A stretch of 64,000 bases of DNA from Deinococcus psychrotolerans (lineage in GTDB: Bacteria; Deinococcota; Deinococci; Deinococcales; Deinococcaceae), in contig NZ_CP034183.1 in the NCBI RefSeq assembly GCF_003860465.1, positions 884,501 through 948,500 of the forward strand. The letters are read 5' to 3'. Shown here piece after piece: positions 44,776-56,415 of the stretch (position 1 is its first letter; every line of letters begins with the position of its first letter). The notes under the pieces are model-generated. The model ran no database searches. It was not told where the DNA came from and saw nothing but the letters and a program-made list of their open reading frames with translations. The translations under genes were made by a program, and so were the position numbers.

Positions 44776-45029
44776 ACCGAGGGCGGGCGTTTTCGACTTC
44801 AACTCGACTTGAACAGACTGTTTCAAAAATGTGCGTTTTTTAACGTCATGATGTAAGCGGCCTCGGCAGGCCCGTGAAACAATCAAACGGACTTAAGGCC
44901 TCTCCAGTTGGCTCTGGGTCTCGGCCTCCAAGTCGCCACTCCCTGATTTTCTCTACCACGCTCTTTTGGAGGCAGCCGCACCACTGCTGTCTTCCGGCTT
45001 AAGCCCCCCGCTTTCCCTTTGGAGGAAAA

Positions 45030-46676
45030 ATGGATCTCCTTGAATTTTTACGCAGCCACCTCGGCGCTTCGACTGCCCGGCAACTCGCCGCCCACGCGGG
45101 CCTTACCCCGGAGCAAGCGGGGAACGCCCTGAACGCCCTCTGGCCGCTGCAACTCGACGCCCTGAGTACCCACGCGCAGCTTTCGGCGGGCGGACAGCAA
45201 CTGCTCGATTTGGCCACCAGCGTGCCCGGCGGGGCCATCGATACATTGCTGGAGCGCCCCGGCAGCTTGGATGACCTCGAAAAAGTAGGTGTTTCGGCCG
45301 CTCCCGTTTTGCTGGGCAGCAACGCCGACACCATCAACAGGCAAGTCGCCAGCAACTTGAATGTACCCAGCGGCGCGGTGACGCGTCTGAGTCACCTCAG
45401 CTTGCCGCTGCTGCTCAAGCTGCTGCTCGAGCATGCCCGCAGCAATTCGCTGGGCGCGGCGGGCTTGGGAGCGCTGCTGCTGTCGCTGCGGCCTCAGCTC
45501 GGCGCACTCCTTCCAGTGGGCCTCGCCACGCTGATCGGTGGCTTCAGCGCGGTGAAGCCCACTCAAGCAGCCCAGCCCATTGCGGCCCCCAATGAGGAAA
45601 GGCGGCGCGGTGCGGGTTGGTTGTGGGCAATTCCACTGGCCGCCTTGTTGCTGGTGGGTGGCTACTTCTTGGCCAATCAGAACCGCAAAGCGAGCATGGA
45701 GACGGGCGCATCTACAAGCACCGACATGGCAGCGACCAACGCCTTTAACGTGATTGAGCCGCAGGCCGATACTGCCGTGCCCGCCGCCAGCTTTAGCATG
45801 CGCGGCGTGGGCAAAGCCGGTCAAACGGTGAGCATCAAAGAAGCGGGCAGCGAAATCAGCACCGCTTCGGTGGGCCAAGACGGCAACTGGAGCGCCGAGA
45901 TCGCTGCGCCCACCAGCGGTGAACACACCTACGAAGTCAGCAGCGGAAGCGACACCGCTCAACTCCGGATCACGGCGGGCGCGGGCAACGGGTCGGCGGC
46001 GGAGAGCAGCGCTGCAGCCACTTCAGCAACCACCGATCAACCGCAAACGGGAACAGCCCAAACGGACACGGCGGCCAGTGCCAGCACCGATCCTAATGCC
46101 GCCACCGACACAGCGACTTCAACCACCCCGCCCGCCAATGATGCGGCGGCCACACCACCCACCATCAATGCGCCGAGCGGCAAGGTGGCGGGCGCGTTTG
46201 ATCTGACCGGCAGTGGCGTGGCGGGCCAAACCGTCACGGTTCTCGAGGACGGCGCAAACATCGGCGCAGCCACGGTGGGCAGTGACGGCACTTGGACACT
46301 GAACGTGCCTTCACCCGCAGCGGGCGAGCACAAGTACCAGGTGAGCAGCGAAGGCGGTCAGGCCACCACGGACGTCACCGTCGGCGCGGCCACGGGCGAC
46401 GCTGCAGCCTGCACTCAGGCGTTCACTCTGTCTCTTACCGACGGTCAGAGTGTCTCCTCGCCGTTCCGGTTTGGCGGGCAAGGCTCCGGCGCGGGCTACA
46501 CGGTGGCCGTCAAACGCGGCGAGCGGGTGGTGGGCACCAAAGCCTTGCCCGTCAGCGGTTCGTGCGGCTGGAGTTACAGCAGCAACCCCGGCAAAGGCGA
46601 AATCACTTACGTGGTGCGCTCCGGTAAAGACTTGACCAGCACTCCGATCAGCACCATCACCTTGAACGTGCAGTAA
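45030..46676 (+). CDS. DUF937-like, membrane-anchored protein with Ig-like repeats
   Basis: This 548-residue protein has three regions. Residues about 1-165 are helical and resemble DUF937/YidB proteins (LLEFLRSHLGASTARQLAAH, ALWPLQLDALS). A single hydrophobic segment at about 196-213 (WLWAIPLAALLLVGGYFL) is followed by Ser/Thr/Ala-rich linkers. Three Ig-like beta-sandwich units then appear, two of which share the form GxAGQTVxxxExGxxIxxAxVGxDGxW (about 255 and 405), and a last one with CTQAFTLSLTDGQSV and SCGWSYSSN. It is probably an inner-membrane protein with the Ig units outside the cytoplasm. TTTGGAGG lies before the ATG and a strong bidirectional terminator follows. Confidence 0.75.
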   Translation: MDLLEFLRSHLGASTARQLAAHAGLTPEQAGNALNALWPLQLDALSTHAQLSAGGQQLLDLATSVPGGAIDTLLERPGSLDDLEKVGVSAAPVLLGSNADTINRQVASNLNVPSGAVTRLSHLSLPLLLKLLLEHARSNSLGAAGLGALLLSLRPQLGALLPVGLATLIGGFSAVKPTQAAQPIAAPNEERRRGAGWLWAIPLAALLLVGGYFLANQNRKASMETGASTSTDMAATNAFNVIEPQADTAVPAASFSMRGVGKAGQTVSIKEAGSEISTASVGQDGNWSAEIAAPTSGEHTYEVSSGSDTAQLRITAGAGNGSAAESSAAATSATTDQPQTGTAQTDTAASASTDPNAATDTATSTTPPANDAAATPPTINAPSGKVAGAFDLTGSGVAGQTVTVLEDGANIGAATVGSDGTWTLNVPSPAAGEHKYQVSSEGGQATTDVTVGAATGDAAACTQAFTLSLTDGQSVSSPFRFGGQGSGAGYTVAVKRGERVVGTKALPVSGSCGWSYSSNPGKGEITYVVRSGKDLTSTPISTITLNVQ

Positions 46677-46690
46677 CGTCGAAGAAGTTC

Positions 46691-46733
46691 AAAGGCGGGG
46701 GAGGAGCAATTTAACGCTCCTCCCCCACCTTTC
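46691..46733. terminator. Bidirectional intrinsic terminator
   Basis: GGGGGAGGAGC (46697-46707) and GCTCCTCCCCC (46716-46726) form a perfect 11-base stem around an 8-base loop, flanked by AAAGG and CCTTTCTT. It serves the convergent genes at 45030 and 46765. Confidence 0.85.
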
Positions 46734-46764
46734 TTATCTCCCACTGATTGAGCGGCTCTGCGCT

Positions 46765-47715
46765 TTACGGCAGCTTGACTTCAAAGACCAGCGGCCAGCG
46801 CTTGCCGGTCAGAAGCAAAGTGCCTTTTGCAGCGTTGTGGGCAATACCGTTGGGCACGTCGTCAAAGCCAAGCTCTCGGCCACTTTTCGCAGCGGCGGCC
46901 TGCGCTTCACGCGCCAGATTGCTGACATCGATCCAAGCGGTGACTTTGCCGCTCAGCGGGTCGATGCGGGCAATTTTGTTGCTGAGCCAGATATTGGCAT
47001 AGACAAAGCCGTCCAGATATTCCAGTTCATTGAGCTTGTCGATGCCTGCTCCCGCCGCTGTGACTCTGAGCTTTTTGGTCACGGCAAAGCTCAGCGGGTC
47101 GCGCCAGTAGAGGGTATCCGAGCCGTCACTCATGATCAGCGATTTGCCGTCGTTGGTCAGTCCCCAGCCCTCGCCCCGATAGCGCAACTGGCCGAGGCTT
47201 CTGAGGTTCTGCGCGTCGTAGAGGTACACCAAGCCGTCTTGCCAAGTCAGTTGATACGCCACTTCACCCATCACCGTCAGCCCTTCGGAGAAGACTTTGC
47301 TGCTCGGCGGCACTCGGCTTTGCAACACCTCGCCGCTCTGCAAGTTGGTGCGGCGAATGCTGCTCTGACCCACCAAACCGGTGCTCTCGAAAAGGGTACT
47401 TCCCACCAGCTCAAAGCCTTCGGTAAACGCATCGGGATCGTGTGGGAAACGGGAAATAACCTTGGGAATCAACATGGGAATACCGGAACTGGTGACGGGG
47501 CCGGAAGGAGCAGGGTTGGGAACAGCAGACTTGGGGGCAGTTGGAGCGGGTGCAGGTTGAGATAGCGAGACTTTGATCAGCGGGCTGCTGGGCTGGCTGC
47601 GAACCGGCGTGGCCGCTTGGGCGGGCAGACAAAGCAGCACGCCCAAAGCCACGCTGGAAAGCGTCAAAGGAGGGCGAGGTTTGTGCAAAAGCTTGAGCAG
47701 CGGGCGGCGCGTCAT
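46765..47715 (-). CDS. Glutaminyl-peptide cyclotransferase (beta-propeller type)
   Basis: This 316-residue protein is of the plant-type/papaya glutamine cyclotransferase family, a five-bladed beta-propeller that forms N-terminal pyroglutamate. Family landmarks are FPHDPDAFTEGFELVGSTLFESTG, SSKVFSEGLTVMGEVAYQLTW, GEGWGLTNDGKSLIMSDGS, LNELEYLDGFVYANIW and DVPNGIAHNAAKGTLLLTGKRW. A signal peptide with LTLSSVALGVLLCLPAQA places it outside the cytoplasm, with a Pro/Ala-rich linker before the propeller. The ATG at 47715 is chosen because TATGCT ends six bases before it; the frame from 47766 would start upstream of that box. Confidence 0.9.
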   Translation of the reverse strand: MTRRPLLKLLHKPRPPLTLSSVALGVLLCLPAQAATPVRSQPSSPLIKVSLSQPAPAPTAPKSAVPNPAPSGPVTSSGIPMLIPKVISRFPHDPDAFTEGFELVGSTLFESTGLVGQSSIRRTNLQSGEVLQSRVPPSSKVFSEGLTVMGEVAYQLTWQDGLVYLYDAQNLRSLGQLRYRGEGWGLTNDGKSLIMSDGSDTLYWRDPLSFAVTKKLRVTAAGAGIDKLNELEYLDGFVYANIWLSNKIARIDPLSGKVTAWIDVSNLAREAQAAAAKSGRELGFDDVPNGIAHNAAKGTLLLTGKRWPLVFEVKLP

Positions 47716-47721
47716 GCGTTT

Positions 47722-47727
47722 AGCATA
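47722..47727 (-). promoter_or_regulatory. -10 box, leaderless promoter of glutamine cyclotransferase
   Basis: On the minus strand TATGCT ends six bases before the ATG at 47715. Confidence 0.55.
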
Positions 47728-47843
47728 CGGGTACGCCGAACAATAAACGTCCGCCTTTTGGCTCATTCCCTTTGAGAATAAGCGGGTGAAGCTTCATCAA
47801 TCCTTGCTGTGCAACCGTGCGCCTGAATCCGTATCAGCCCGCT

Positions 47844-49219
<1,376 letters not shown>

Positions 49220-49256
49220 AAAAAAAGCCGCTCCAGCAAGAAACTGGCGCGGCTTT
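49220..49256 (-). terminator. Intrinsic terminator of tRNA-Arg
   Basis: On the minus strand AAGCCGC-G-CCAG pairs with CTGG-A-GCGGCTT, followed by seven T residues. It begins four bases after the tRNA 3' end. Confidence 0.75.
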
Positions 49257-49259
49257 GGG

Positions 49260-49336
49260 TGGTGCACCCGATAGGACTTGAACCTATGACCTTTGGCTTC
49301 GGAGGCCAACACTCTATCCAACTGAGCTACGGGTGC
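49260..49336 (-). tRNA. tRNA-Arg (anticodon CCG)
   Basis: On the minus strand the 77 bases fold as a full cloverleaf. The acceptor is GCACCCG with CGGGTGC, the D arm is GCTC with GAGT, the anticodon stem is TTGGC with GCCAA around loop CTCCGAA (anticodon CCG, decoding CGG), and the T arm is ATAGG-TTCAAGT-CCTAT. The terminal CCA is encoded. A terminator follows directly, so it is a single-tRNA transcript. Confidence 0.95.
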
Positions 49337-49406
49337 AGAAGTGGCTCTAAGCCGCCGAGAAGCAGCAAAGCTCAAGTAACTTAGCATGACCACAAGGAGG
49401 AATCAA

Positions 49407-51332
49407 GTGAACAAAAAGGTACTCACCAGCGTCCTGCTGGGGTTTTTGGCCGTCTTACTGGTGGTGGGGCTGGTTTATCAGTTCACCCCTAACGTCGGCA
49501 GTTTGTTTGGCAAGCAGTCGAGCGGCACGCCCGCCATCACCGTGAACGGCCAGACCGTGACGGTGGAAGAAATTCAGGCGCTTCAGCGCAGCAACCCAGT
49601 GCTGAGCGCCACCACCGAAGGCATTTTGGGCGAAGACCTCAAGACGGTGGCGGTGGAAAGCCGAATCGAGAACGCGCTGCTCAAGGCCGCCAGCAGCGGC
49701 GAGAACATCAGCCGCGCCGATGTCAATGAGCAGGTCGACAAAGTCCGCAAAGGCAACAATCTCACCGACAACAAAGCTTGGGTTGACCGCCTCGCCCAAA
49801 TCGGCTTTACCGACGCTTCTTACCGTGAGGAAGTGCAGTCGGGATTGGCGATTCAGAAAAAGCAGAAATCAATCGCGGACGCGGCTCCCAAAGCCACCGA
49901 GGCCCAGATCAAGCAGTTTTACAGCCTCAACAAAGATCAATTCCGAGACGAGGCCCGCATCATCGGGCGCGAAATTGTGGTGGCCGACAAAGCCAAAGCC
50001 ACTGCTCTGCTGGCCCAACTCAAGGGCGGCTCGGATTTTGCAACTTTGGCCCGTGAAAACAGCACCGAATTCAAAGACCGTGGCGGCGCACTCGGCCCGG
50101 TGACGGGAGACAAACCCGCAGCAGTGACTCAGGTGGCCCTGCCGCCAGAAGTCAGCGCAGCGGCTTTTGCCCTGACCGGCGGCGGCCTGACTGACGTGAT
50201 TTCCTCGGGCGGCAAGTTTTATATCGTCAAGGTGGAGGAGTTCGTGCCTGCCGCCGCCAAGTCCTACGAGAGCGTCAAAAAACAGATCACCGATCAGGTC
50301 AACCGGCTCCTTCAGACCGCCGCCGCCGAAAAGTGGTTTGACGGCCTGCGCAAAAGCGCCAAGATCGATTACCTGTTGCCCGCGTGGAAGATCAACAACC
50401 CCACCGTCGCGACCGTGGGCGGCCAAGACATCCCCTATTCGGACGTGCTGAGCGGCGTCGTCGGCAACCAGCAGTTCGCTTCGCTGCTGCAACAAGTTCC
50501 TGCCGATCAAGCGGGCAGCATGGTCAACCAGTTTCTCAAGCCCGGTATTGCCGAGCAACTCATCGAGCAGTACGCCGCGCCGACCATCGTGGCCGACAAG
50601 AAGCTGGACTTGGTGGGCAGCCGCGCCAATCTGGCTCAGCAACTTGCCCTTTACGGCTCCAAAGATGCCTCGGTTACCGACCAAGACGTGATCAAGGACT
50701 ACCAACAAAACGTCGCCAAGTACACCACCAAGGCCAGTGCCACGCTCAGCGAAGCGGTGTTTACTGACCGCGCCAAAGCGCTGGCCTTCCGCCAGAGTTT
50801 TGACGGCAAGAACTTTGTGCAGGCGGCCAGCAAAGCCGGAGGCACCGTCTCGGAGCGCGGCAGCGTCACGGCGGGCGACGCGGCGCTGAATCCCGCTTTG
50901 TCCAAAGCCGTGTTCGACACCTCCAGCTTGCGTCCCGCCGGTGAAGGCAGCGTCAGCGACGTGATCGAGAATGGCAAGACGTACAGCGTGGCCTACGTCA
51001 CCGATCTGGTGCGGGCCAACATCAAGCCGCTCAAAGAAGTGGACGCGGTGATTCGCTCGCAACTGCTGGCCCAGAAGCGGGCCGAAGCGGGGCAAGCGTA
51101 CATCAAAGCCCAGATGAAAGACATCAAGGTGGACAACAAGCTCAGCGCCGTGCTGGCCGCCCAAGAAAAGCGGATCGCGGCGGCTGCACCTAAGCCTGCT
51201 ACACCCGCCACACCACCTGTCACGACCACACCTGTGACCACGCCGCCCACCGCGAGCGGTACTGAGCCGGCCAAGACGCCTGCGACCACAACCCCCGCTC
51301 CTGACTCCACCAGCACGCCCACCAAGCCCTAA
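49407..51332 (+). CDS. Membrane-anchored peptidyl-prolyl isomerase (SurA/PpiD/PrsA-like)
   Basis: This 641-residue periplasmic foldase has one N-terminal anchor helix (KVLTSVLLGFLAVLLVVGLV), a SurA-like N-domain beginning ITVNGQTVTVEEIQALQRSN, and a parvulin domain at about 185-285 (RIIGREIVVADKAKATALLA, DFATLARENSTEFKDRGGAL). A second PPIase-like domain begins near residue 455 (KASATLSEAVFTDRAKALAF). The C-terminus is a Pro/Thr-rich tail. It is organised like PpiD. The start is the GTG at 49407, because AAGGAGG lies six bases upstream; the ATG at 49386 lies upstream of that ribosome site. A strong terminator follows. Confidence 0.88.
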   Translation: MNKKVLTSVLLGFLAVLLVVGLVYQFTPNVGSLFGKQSSGTPAITVNGQTVTVEEIQALQRSNPVLSATTEGILGEDLKTVAVESRIENALLKAASSGENISRADVNEQVDKVRKGNNLTDNKAWVDRLAQIGFTDASYREEVQSGLAIQKKQKSIADAAPKATEAQIKQFYSLNKDQFRDEARIIGREIVVADKAKATALLAQLKGGSDFATLARENSTEFKDRGGALGPVTGDKPAAVTQVALPPEVSAAAFALTGGGLTDVISSGGKFYIVKVEEFVPAAAKSYESVKKQITDQVNRLLQTAAAEKWFDGLRKSAKIDYLLPAWKINNPTVATVGGQDIPYSDVLSGVVGNQQFASLLQQVPADQAGSMVNQFLKPGIAEQLIEQYAAPTIVADKKLDLVGSRANLAQQLALYGSKDASVTDQDVIKDYQQNVAKYTTKASATLSEAVFTDRAKALAFRQSFDGKNFVQAASKAGGTVSERGSVTAGDAALNPALSKAVFDTSSLRPAGEGSVSDVIENGKTYSVAYVTDLVRANIKPLKEVDAVIRSQLLAQKRAEAGQAYIKAQMKDIKVDNKLSAVLAAQEKRIAAAAPKPATPATPPVTTTPVTTPPTASGTEPAKTPATTTPAPDSTSTPTKP

Positions 51333-51344
51333 GCCCACTCAACC

Positions 51345-51389
51345 AAAAAACCGTGAGGAGCCAAGACTTGAGGCTCCTCACGGTTTTTT
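51345..51389 (+). terminator. Intrinsic terminator of PPIase gene (bidirectional shape)
   Basis: AAAAAACCGTGAGGAGCC and GGCTCCTCACGGTTTTTT form an 18-base stem around a 9-base loop, with T or A runs on both sides. It also suits the convergent DUF427 gene. Confidence 0.9.
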
Positions 51390-51408
51390 GCTAGCGGAAA
51401 TGAAAGTG

Positions 51409-51690
51409 CTAAGCCCGAACTTCCACTCCCTTCCAAAACGCCACATGGTCTTTGATTTGTTTGGCGGCGTCTTTGGGCTGAGGGTAGTACCAAGCGGCGT
51501 CGGGGTTGCTTTTGCCATCCACTGACAAGCCGTAGTAGCTCGCAGTACCTTTCCAGGGGCAAACGCTGTGGGTTTCGCTGGGCGTCAGAAAGTCTGCTTT
51601 AACGCTGCTGAGCGGGAAATACTGATTGCCTTCTACCACTACCGTGTCATCACTCTCGGCGATGACTTGACCGTTCCAAATGGCTTTCAT
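51409..51690 (-). CDS. DUF427 domain protein
   Basis: This 93-residue protein contains the whole DUF427 fold: MKAIWNGQVIAESDDTVVVE, NQYFPLSSV, THSVCPWKGTASYYGLSVDG (the family's CPWKG-x-AxYY signature) and AAWYYPQPKDAAKQIKDHVA. The family is widespread and its function is not settled. TAGAGT ends six bases before the ATG, so it has a leaderless promoter. Its position between a PPIase and a propeller protein suggests nothing specific. Confidence 0.9.
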   Translation of the reverse strand: MKAIWNGQVIAESDDTVVVEGNQYFPLSSVKADFLTPSETHSVCPWKGTASYYGLSVDGKSNPDAAWYYPQPKDAAKQIKDHVAFWKGVEVRA

Positions 51691-51696
51691 GCCTTC

Positions 51697-51702
51697 ACTC
51701 TA
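51697..51702 (-). promoter_or_regulatory. -10 box, leaderless promoter of DUF427 gene
   Basis: On the minus strand TAGAGT ends six bases before the ATG at 51690. Confidence 0.55.
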
Positions 51703-51754
51703 AAAGCTGCTGAGCGCTGAGTGTGTCTTGAAGCTGACGTTCAGCGCCTGCTCT

Positions 51755-53623
51755 TTATGGTTTGGCGGGGCGCTCCACCACGTCTGGAAATTCTTTGGCG
51801 GGCGCAAAAGGCAGCAGTTTGGCGAGATTTAATTTGAAGCTGAGCGCTGATCTGCTTCCAAGTTGCAAACGATAAACCCCTTTGATATAGGAGTTCAGGC
51901 CCACCTGATCGCCCACACGCAGGCGCTCTAAATCACTCAGGGCCACCCACGCCCCACGGGTCTCTCCGCTGCCCAGCATTCGCACCGGCAACGTGCTGCT
52001 GTCTGGGCCGAGCTGCACAGTGACGCTGCGCGGCGTTTGGACTTGGATTTGAGCGCCGAGCGCTCCCACGACTTCCGGCAGCGGCAACACGATTTGACCT
52101 CGGTCGGCGCGTGCTTTGGCTCCAGCGGAAAGAGCAAGCGCGGCAGGATCAGCTGTAGGCGCTGGCGGCTTCGGAGCAGGCACTACCGGGGCCGGAGTAG
52201 CAGGCGGAGCGGCCACCACAGGCTTGGCGGCGGGCGGAGCAGTGGGGACGGGTAGGGTTGGTTTTGAAGCCACTGGAGCGGGAGAGGGCTGCGGCTTGGC
52301 CGTGATTGGTGAAGGGGCGATTGGCGGGGCTGCGGTTGACGGGGCGGCAGGCTTCGGGGCTGGCTGCGGCGCGACTGGCGGCTTGGGCGCAGGCTGCTGA
52401 TTCACAGGCTGTTGGGCAATCAGCGCTTGCTGGGCGATCAGAGCCAGCGCTTTTTGGGCAGCGGGGCGCTTGAGGGCCGTCAGCGCGGCGGCTTCGGTGC
52501 TGCTTGGAGGGCGGCCATAGCCAGCCGCCACACTGCGGTAGTACGTCCACGGGCCGTCCGCGAGGGGCGGCTGATTGGCGATGGCGTCGAGCTTGCCACT
52601 GGCCGTAGAAAAATACAGCGTCCCCGCCGAGCTGACATTCACGCTGGTGTCGATCCGCTCACCGGTTTTGAGCGTCCACATCGCTTTGCCGCCCTCGCCA
52701 ATGGCGTGCAAGGTGCCGCTCATATCGCCGACGACCACCGCGCCGCCCACCAACTCGGCGGCTGGGGCTGCGACGGCCGCGCCTGCCGGATACACCCAGA
52801 CGTCTTGTCCGGCCTCGTTCAGGGCGTAAACATTACCGTCGTAACTGCCCACCACCACCAAACCTTTTGAAGTAATGATCGGGCTGGCATTGACAAACGA
52901 AGCGGTGGCCCGCGTCCAACGCAACTCGCCACCGGGGGTCAAGCTGTAGATTTTCTTGTCGCCAGAACCGAAATAGAGATTGCCCGCCGCGTCCAGAGCG
53001 GGGCTGCCAAATACGGTGCTGCCGGTGCGGAAGCGCCATTTGAGTTGTCCATCTGTGGTCAGCGCCACCACCTGATTGCCCTGCGTACCAAAGTAGATGC
53101 TGCCATCTACAGCGACGATGGGGCTGCTGTAAATGGGAGAGCCGACTTTGTATTTCCAAAGCTGTCCGCCCTGGCTGTTCAGGGCATAAACCGTGCCGCC
53201 GCTGCTGGCCACCACGATGCTTCCGTCGGCCCTCAGCGCGGGTGAGGCATACAGATCACCGTCAAAACGCACATTCCAGAGCTTCTTGCCGCTGGCATCG
53301 ATGGCGTACAGGTTATCGTCGTAGGCCACCGCCAGCGTGACGCCGGACGGAGTAATGACCGGCGCGGCGCGGCCAATGTCGCCTAGAGCGAAGGCCCATT
53401 TTTCTTGCCCAGTGCTGTCTAAGCGGTGCAACTTGGCGTCTGAGCCGATCAGCACGACGTCGCCGTTGTCGGCCACGCTTAGAGCACCGAGGGCCTTAAT
53501 GTTCTTTGACCAGGTGATGGAGGGAGCTGCGCCTGCGGAAGGTGTTTGAGCAAAGCCTGCTGAGAAAGAGGCGCACAGAAGCGAGAAAAACAGTGAACGT
53601 TGGGCAAATGAAGCGAGCGGCAA
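51755..53623 (-). CDS. Secreted PQQ-like beta-propeller protein (BamB-like)
   Basis: This 622-residue protein has a signal peptide (AQRSLFFSLLCASFSAGFAQ) and an eight-bladed PQQ/BamB-type propeller at about residues 30-375. The repeat is seen as GxxLWKYKVGSPIYSSPIVAxDGSIYFGT and close variants (for example GKKLWNVRFDGDLYASPALR, GQLKWRFRTGSTVFGSPALD). A long Pro/Ala/Gln-rich linker (about 420-510) leads to a C-terminal beta-rich domain of about 100 residues. The start is the TTG at 53623: AGGAG lies eight bases upstream, while the in-frame start at 53662 would put 13 polar residues before the signal peptide. It is probably an envelope scaffold protein; enzyme activity with PQQ is not implied. 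Confidence 0.85.
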   Translation of the reverse strand: MPLASFAQRSLFFSLLCASFSAGFAQTPSAGAAPSITWSKNIKALGALSVADNGDVVLIGSDAKLHRLDSTGQEKWAFALGDIGRAAPVITPSGVTLAVAYDDNLYAIDASGKKLWNVRFDGDLYASPALRADGSIVVASSGGTVYALNSQGGQLWKYKVGSPIYSSPIVAVDGSIYFGTQGNQVVALTTDGQLKWRFRTGSTVFGSPALDAAGNLYFGSGDKKIYSLTPGGELRWTRATASFVNASPIITSKGLVVVGSYDGNVYALNEAGQDVWVYPAGAAVAAPAAELVGGAVVVGDMSGTLHAIGEGGKAMWTLKTGERIDTSVNVSSAGTLYFSTASGKLDAIANQPPLADGPWTYYRSVAAGYGRPPSSTEAAALTALKRPAAQKALALIAQQALIAQQPVNQQPAPKPPVAPQPAPKPAAPSTAAPPIAPSPITAKPQPSPAPVASKPTLPVPTAPPAAKPVVAAPPATPAPVVPAPKPPAPTADPAALALSAGAKARADRGQIVLPLPEVVGALGAQIQVQTPRSVTVQLGPDSSTLPVRMLGSGETRGAWVALSDLERLRVGDQVGLNSYIKGVYRLQLGSRSALSFKLNLAKLLPFAPAKEFPDVVERPAKP

Positions 53624-53693
53624 AATGGATTCTCCTTTACATTCTCTTAAAGCAAGGCTCAAGAGCGGGTTAAGTCGTAGACGTCCTGCACAT

Positions 53694-53699
53694 TAGCGT
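53694..53699 (+). promoter_or_regulatory. -10 box, leaderless promoter of small secreted protein
   Basis: TAGCGT ends six bases before the ATG at 53706, and TTAAGT lies 18 bases further upstream. Confidence 0.45.
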
Positions 53700-53705
53700 C
53701 TTAAG

Positions 53706-54206
<501 letters not shown>

Positions 54207-54219
54207 ACCTGATCAAAGC

Positions 54220-54256
54220 AAAGGCCCTCAGAAGTCAACTCTTCTGAGGGCCTTTT
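54220..54256 (+). terminator. Intrinsic terminator of small secreted protein gene
   Basis: AAGGCCCTCAGAAG and CTTCTGAGGGCCTT are perfect arms around TCAACT, followed by TTT. Confidence 0.9.
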
Positions 54257-54266
54257 TCGTGAATTC

Positions 54267-54872
54267 TCAGGTCATCGGCTTGGCTTCTTCCTCAGCGAGG
54301 ACCCGTTCAATTCTGCGATCTGGAATGACCCACAGCAGAGTATTCCCGATAATGATTATTCCTGACAAAACAGTACCGAAGAATCCAAAAAAAGGCACTA
54401 CGACGGCAATCAAATATAACGCTGTCGAAATTTTCCCTTTGCTGTCGTTGCCAATGGCTCTCAGCAAAAGTCCATTGCTAGAGTCAGCATTGATAATTCG
54501 GTATTGTAAAATGACATAAGCAAGGCCACAGATAAGCAAATCAAGAGCGTAAATGCTCATTGGAACGGCTGAAAAGTGAGTCTCTCCCGCCCAGGCAGTC
54601 ATGAAGGGCAGCAACGAAAGCCAGAACAGGAGATGGAGATTGGCCCACATCACATTACCATTGATGCGCTTAACGGTGTGCAGCATGTGGTGGTGGTTGT
54701 TCCAGTAGATGCCGACGTAAATAAAACTCACCACATAAGCCAAAAACTTGGGCCAGTCCCTGAATAAATCGCTCAGTTCGTGGCCTTCCGGAGGTTTGAG
54801 TTCCAGCACCATGATCGTGATGATAATGGCCAGCACGCCGTCCGAAAATGCCTCTAATCTTGTTTTACCCAT
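54267..54872 (-). CDS. TMEM175-family potassium channel-like protein (DUF1211)
   Basis: This 201-residue protein has six predicted helices. It opens with TRLEAFSDGVLAIIITIMVL, the FSDG-x-x-AI signature that lines the pore of bacterial TMEM175 channels, then YVVSFIYVGIYWNNHHHMLH and LFWLSLLPFMTAW. The single-repeat length is right for the bacterial tetrameric form. The ATG at 54872 is chosen because a longer start at 54926 lies within the hairpin terminator of the upstream sufD gene. It is lower in GC than the suf genes. Confidence 0.85.
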   Translation of the reverse strand: MGKTRLEAFSDGVLAIIITIMVLELKPPEGHELSDLFRDWPKFLAYVVSFIYVGIYWNNHHHMLHTVKRINGNVMWANLHLLFWLSLLPFMTAWAGETHFSAVPMSIYALDLLICGLAYVILQYRIINADSSNGLLLRAIGNDSKGKISTALYLIAVVVPFFGFFGTVLSGIIIIGNTLLWVIPDRRIERVLAEEEAKPMT

Positions 54873-54904
54873 CAGCAGTCCATCTTTTCCCCTGATACCT
54901 ACAA

Positions 54905-54942
54905 GCAAAAAAACAGCCAGCTCCACACCGGAGGCTGACTGT
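54905..54942 (-). terminator. Intrinsic terminator of sufD
   Basis: On the minus strand ACAGTCAGC-CTCC pairs with GGAG-CTGGCTGT, followed by seven T residues. It ends the suf transcript about 20 bases after the sufD stop. Confidence 0.75.
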
Positions 54943-54961
54943 CCAAGCGTTCAGTTGTAGT

Positions 54962-56320
<1,359 letters not shown>

Positions 56321-56347
56321 GCGGTGGGGTTCTCCTTTTGCCAGTCC

Positions 56348-56375
56348 ACTGTGTCGAGATTGGGAGTCCGGTCAA
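56348..56375 (-). promoter_or_regulatory. Possible separate promoter of sufD
   Basis: On the minus strand TTGACC (56375-56370) and CACAGT (56353-56348) are 16 bases apart, 28 bases before the sufD ATG. Confidence 0.35.
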
Positions 56376-56415
56376 AATGTCTAATTTTTTGAACAGCTTA
56401 AAGATAAGGATCAGA

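Noticed and set aside
49869..51338. Minus-strand frame of 489 codons opposite the PPIase gene
   Set aside because: It mirrors the codon bias of the real gene, is Gly/Arg-rich without motifs, and has no start signals.
54873..54926. Longer start for the TMEM175-like protein
   Set aside because: The added codons coincide with the hairpin and T-run terminating sufD, and the family starts close to the FSDG motif.
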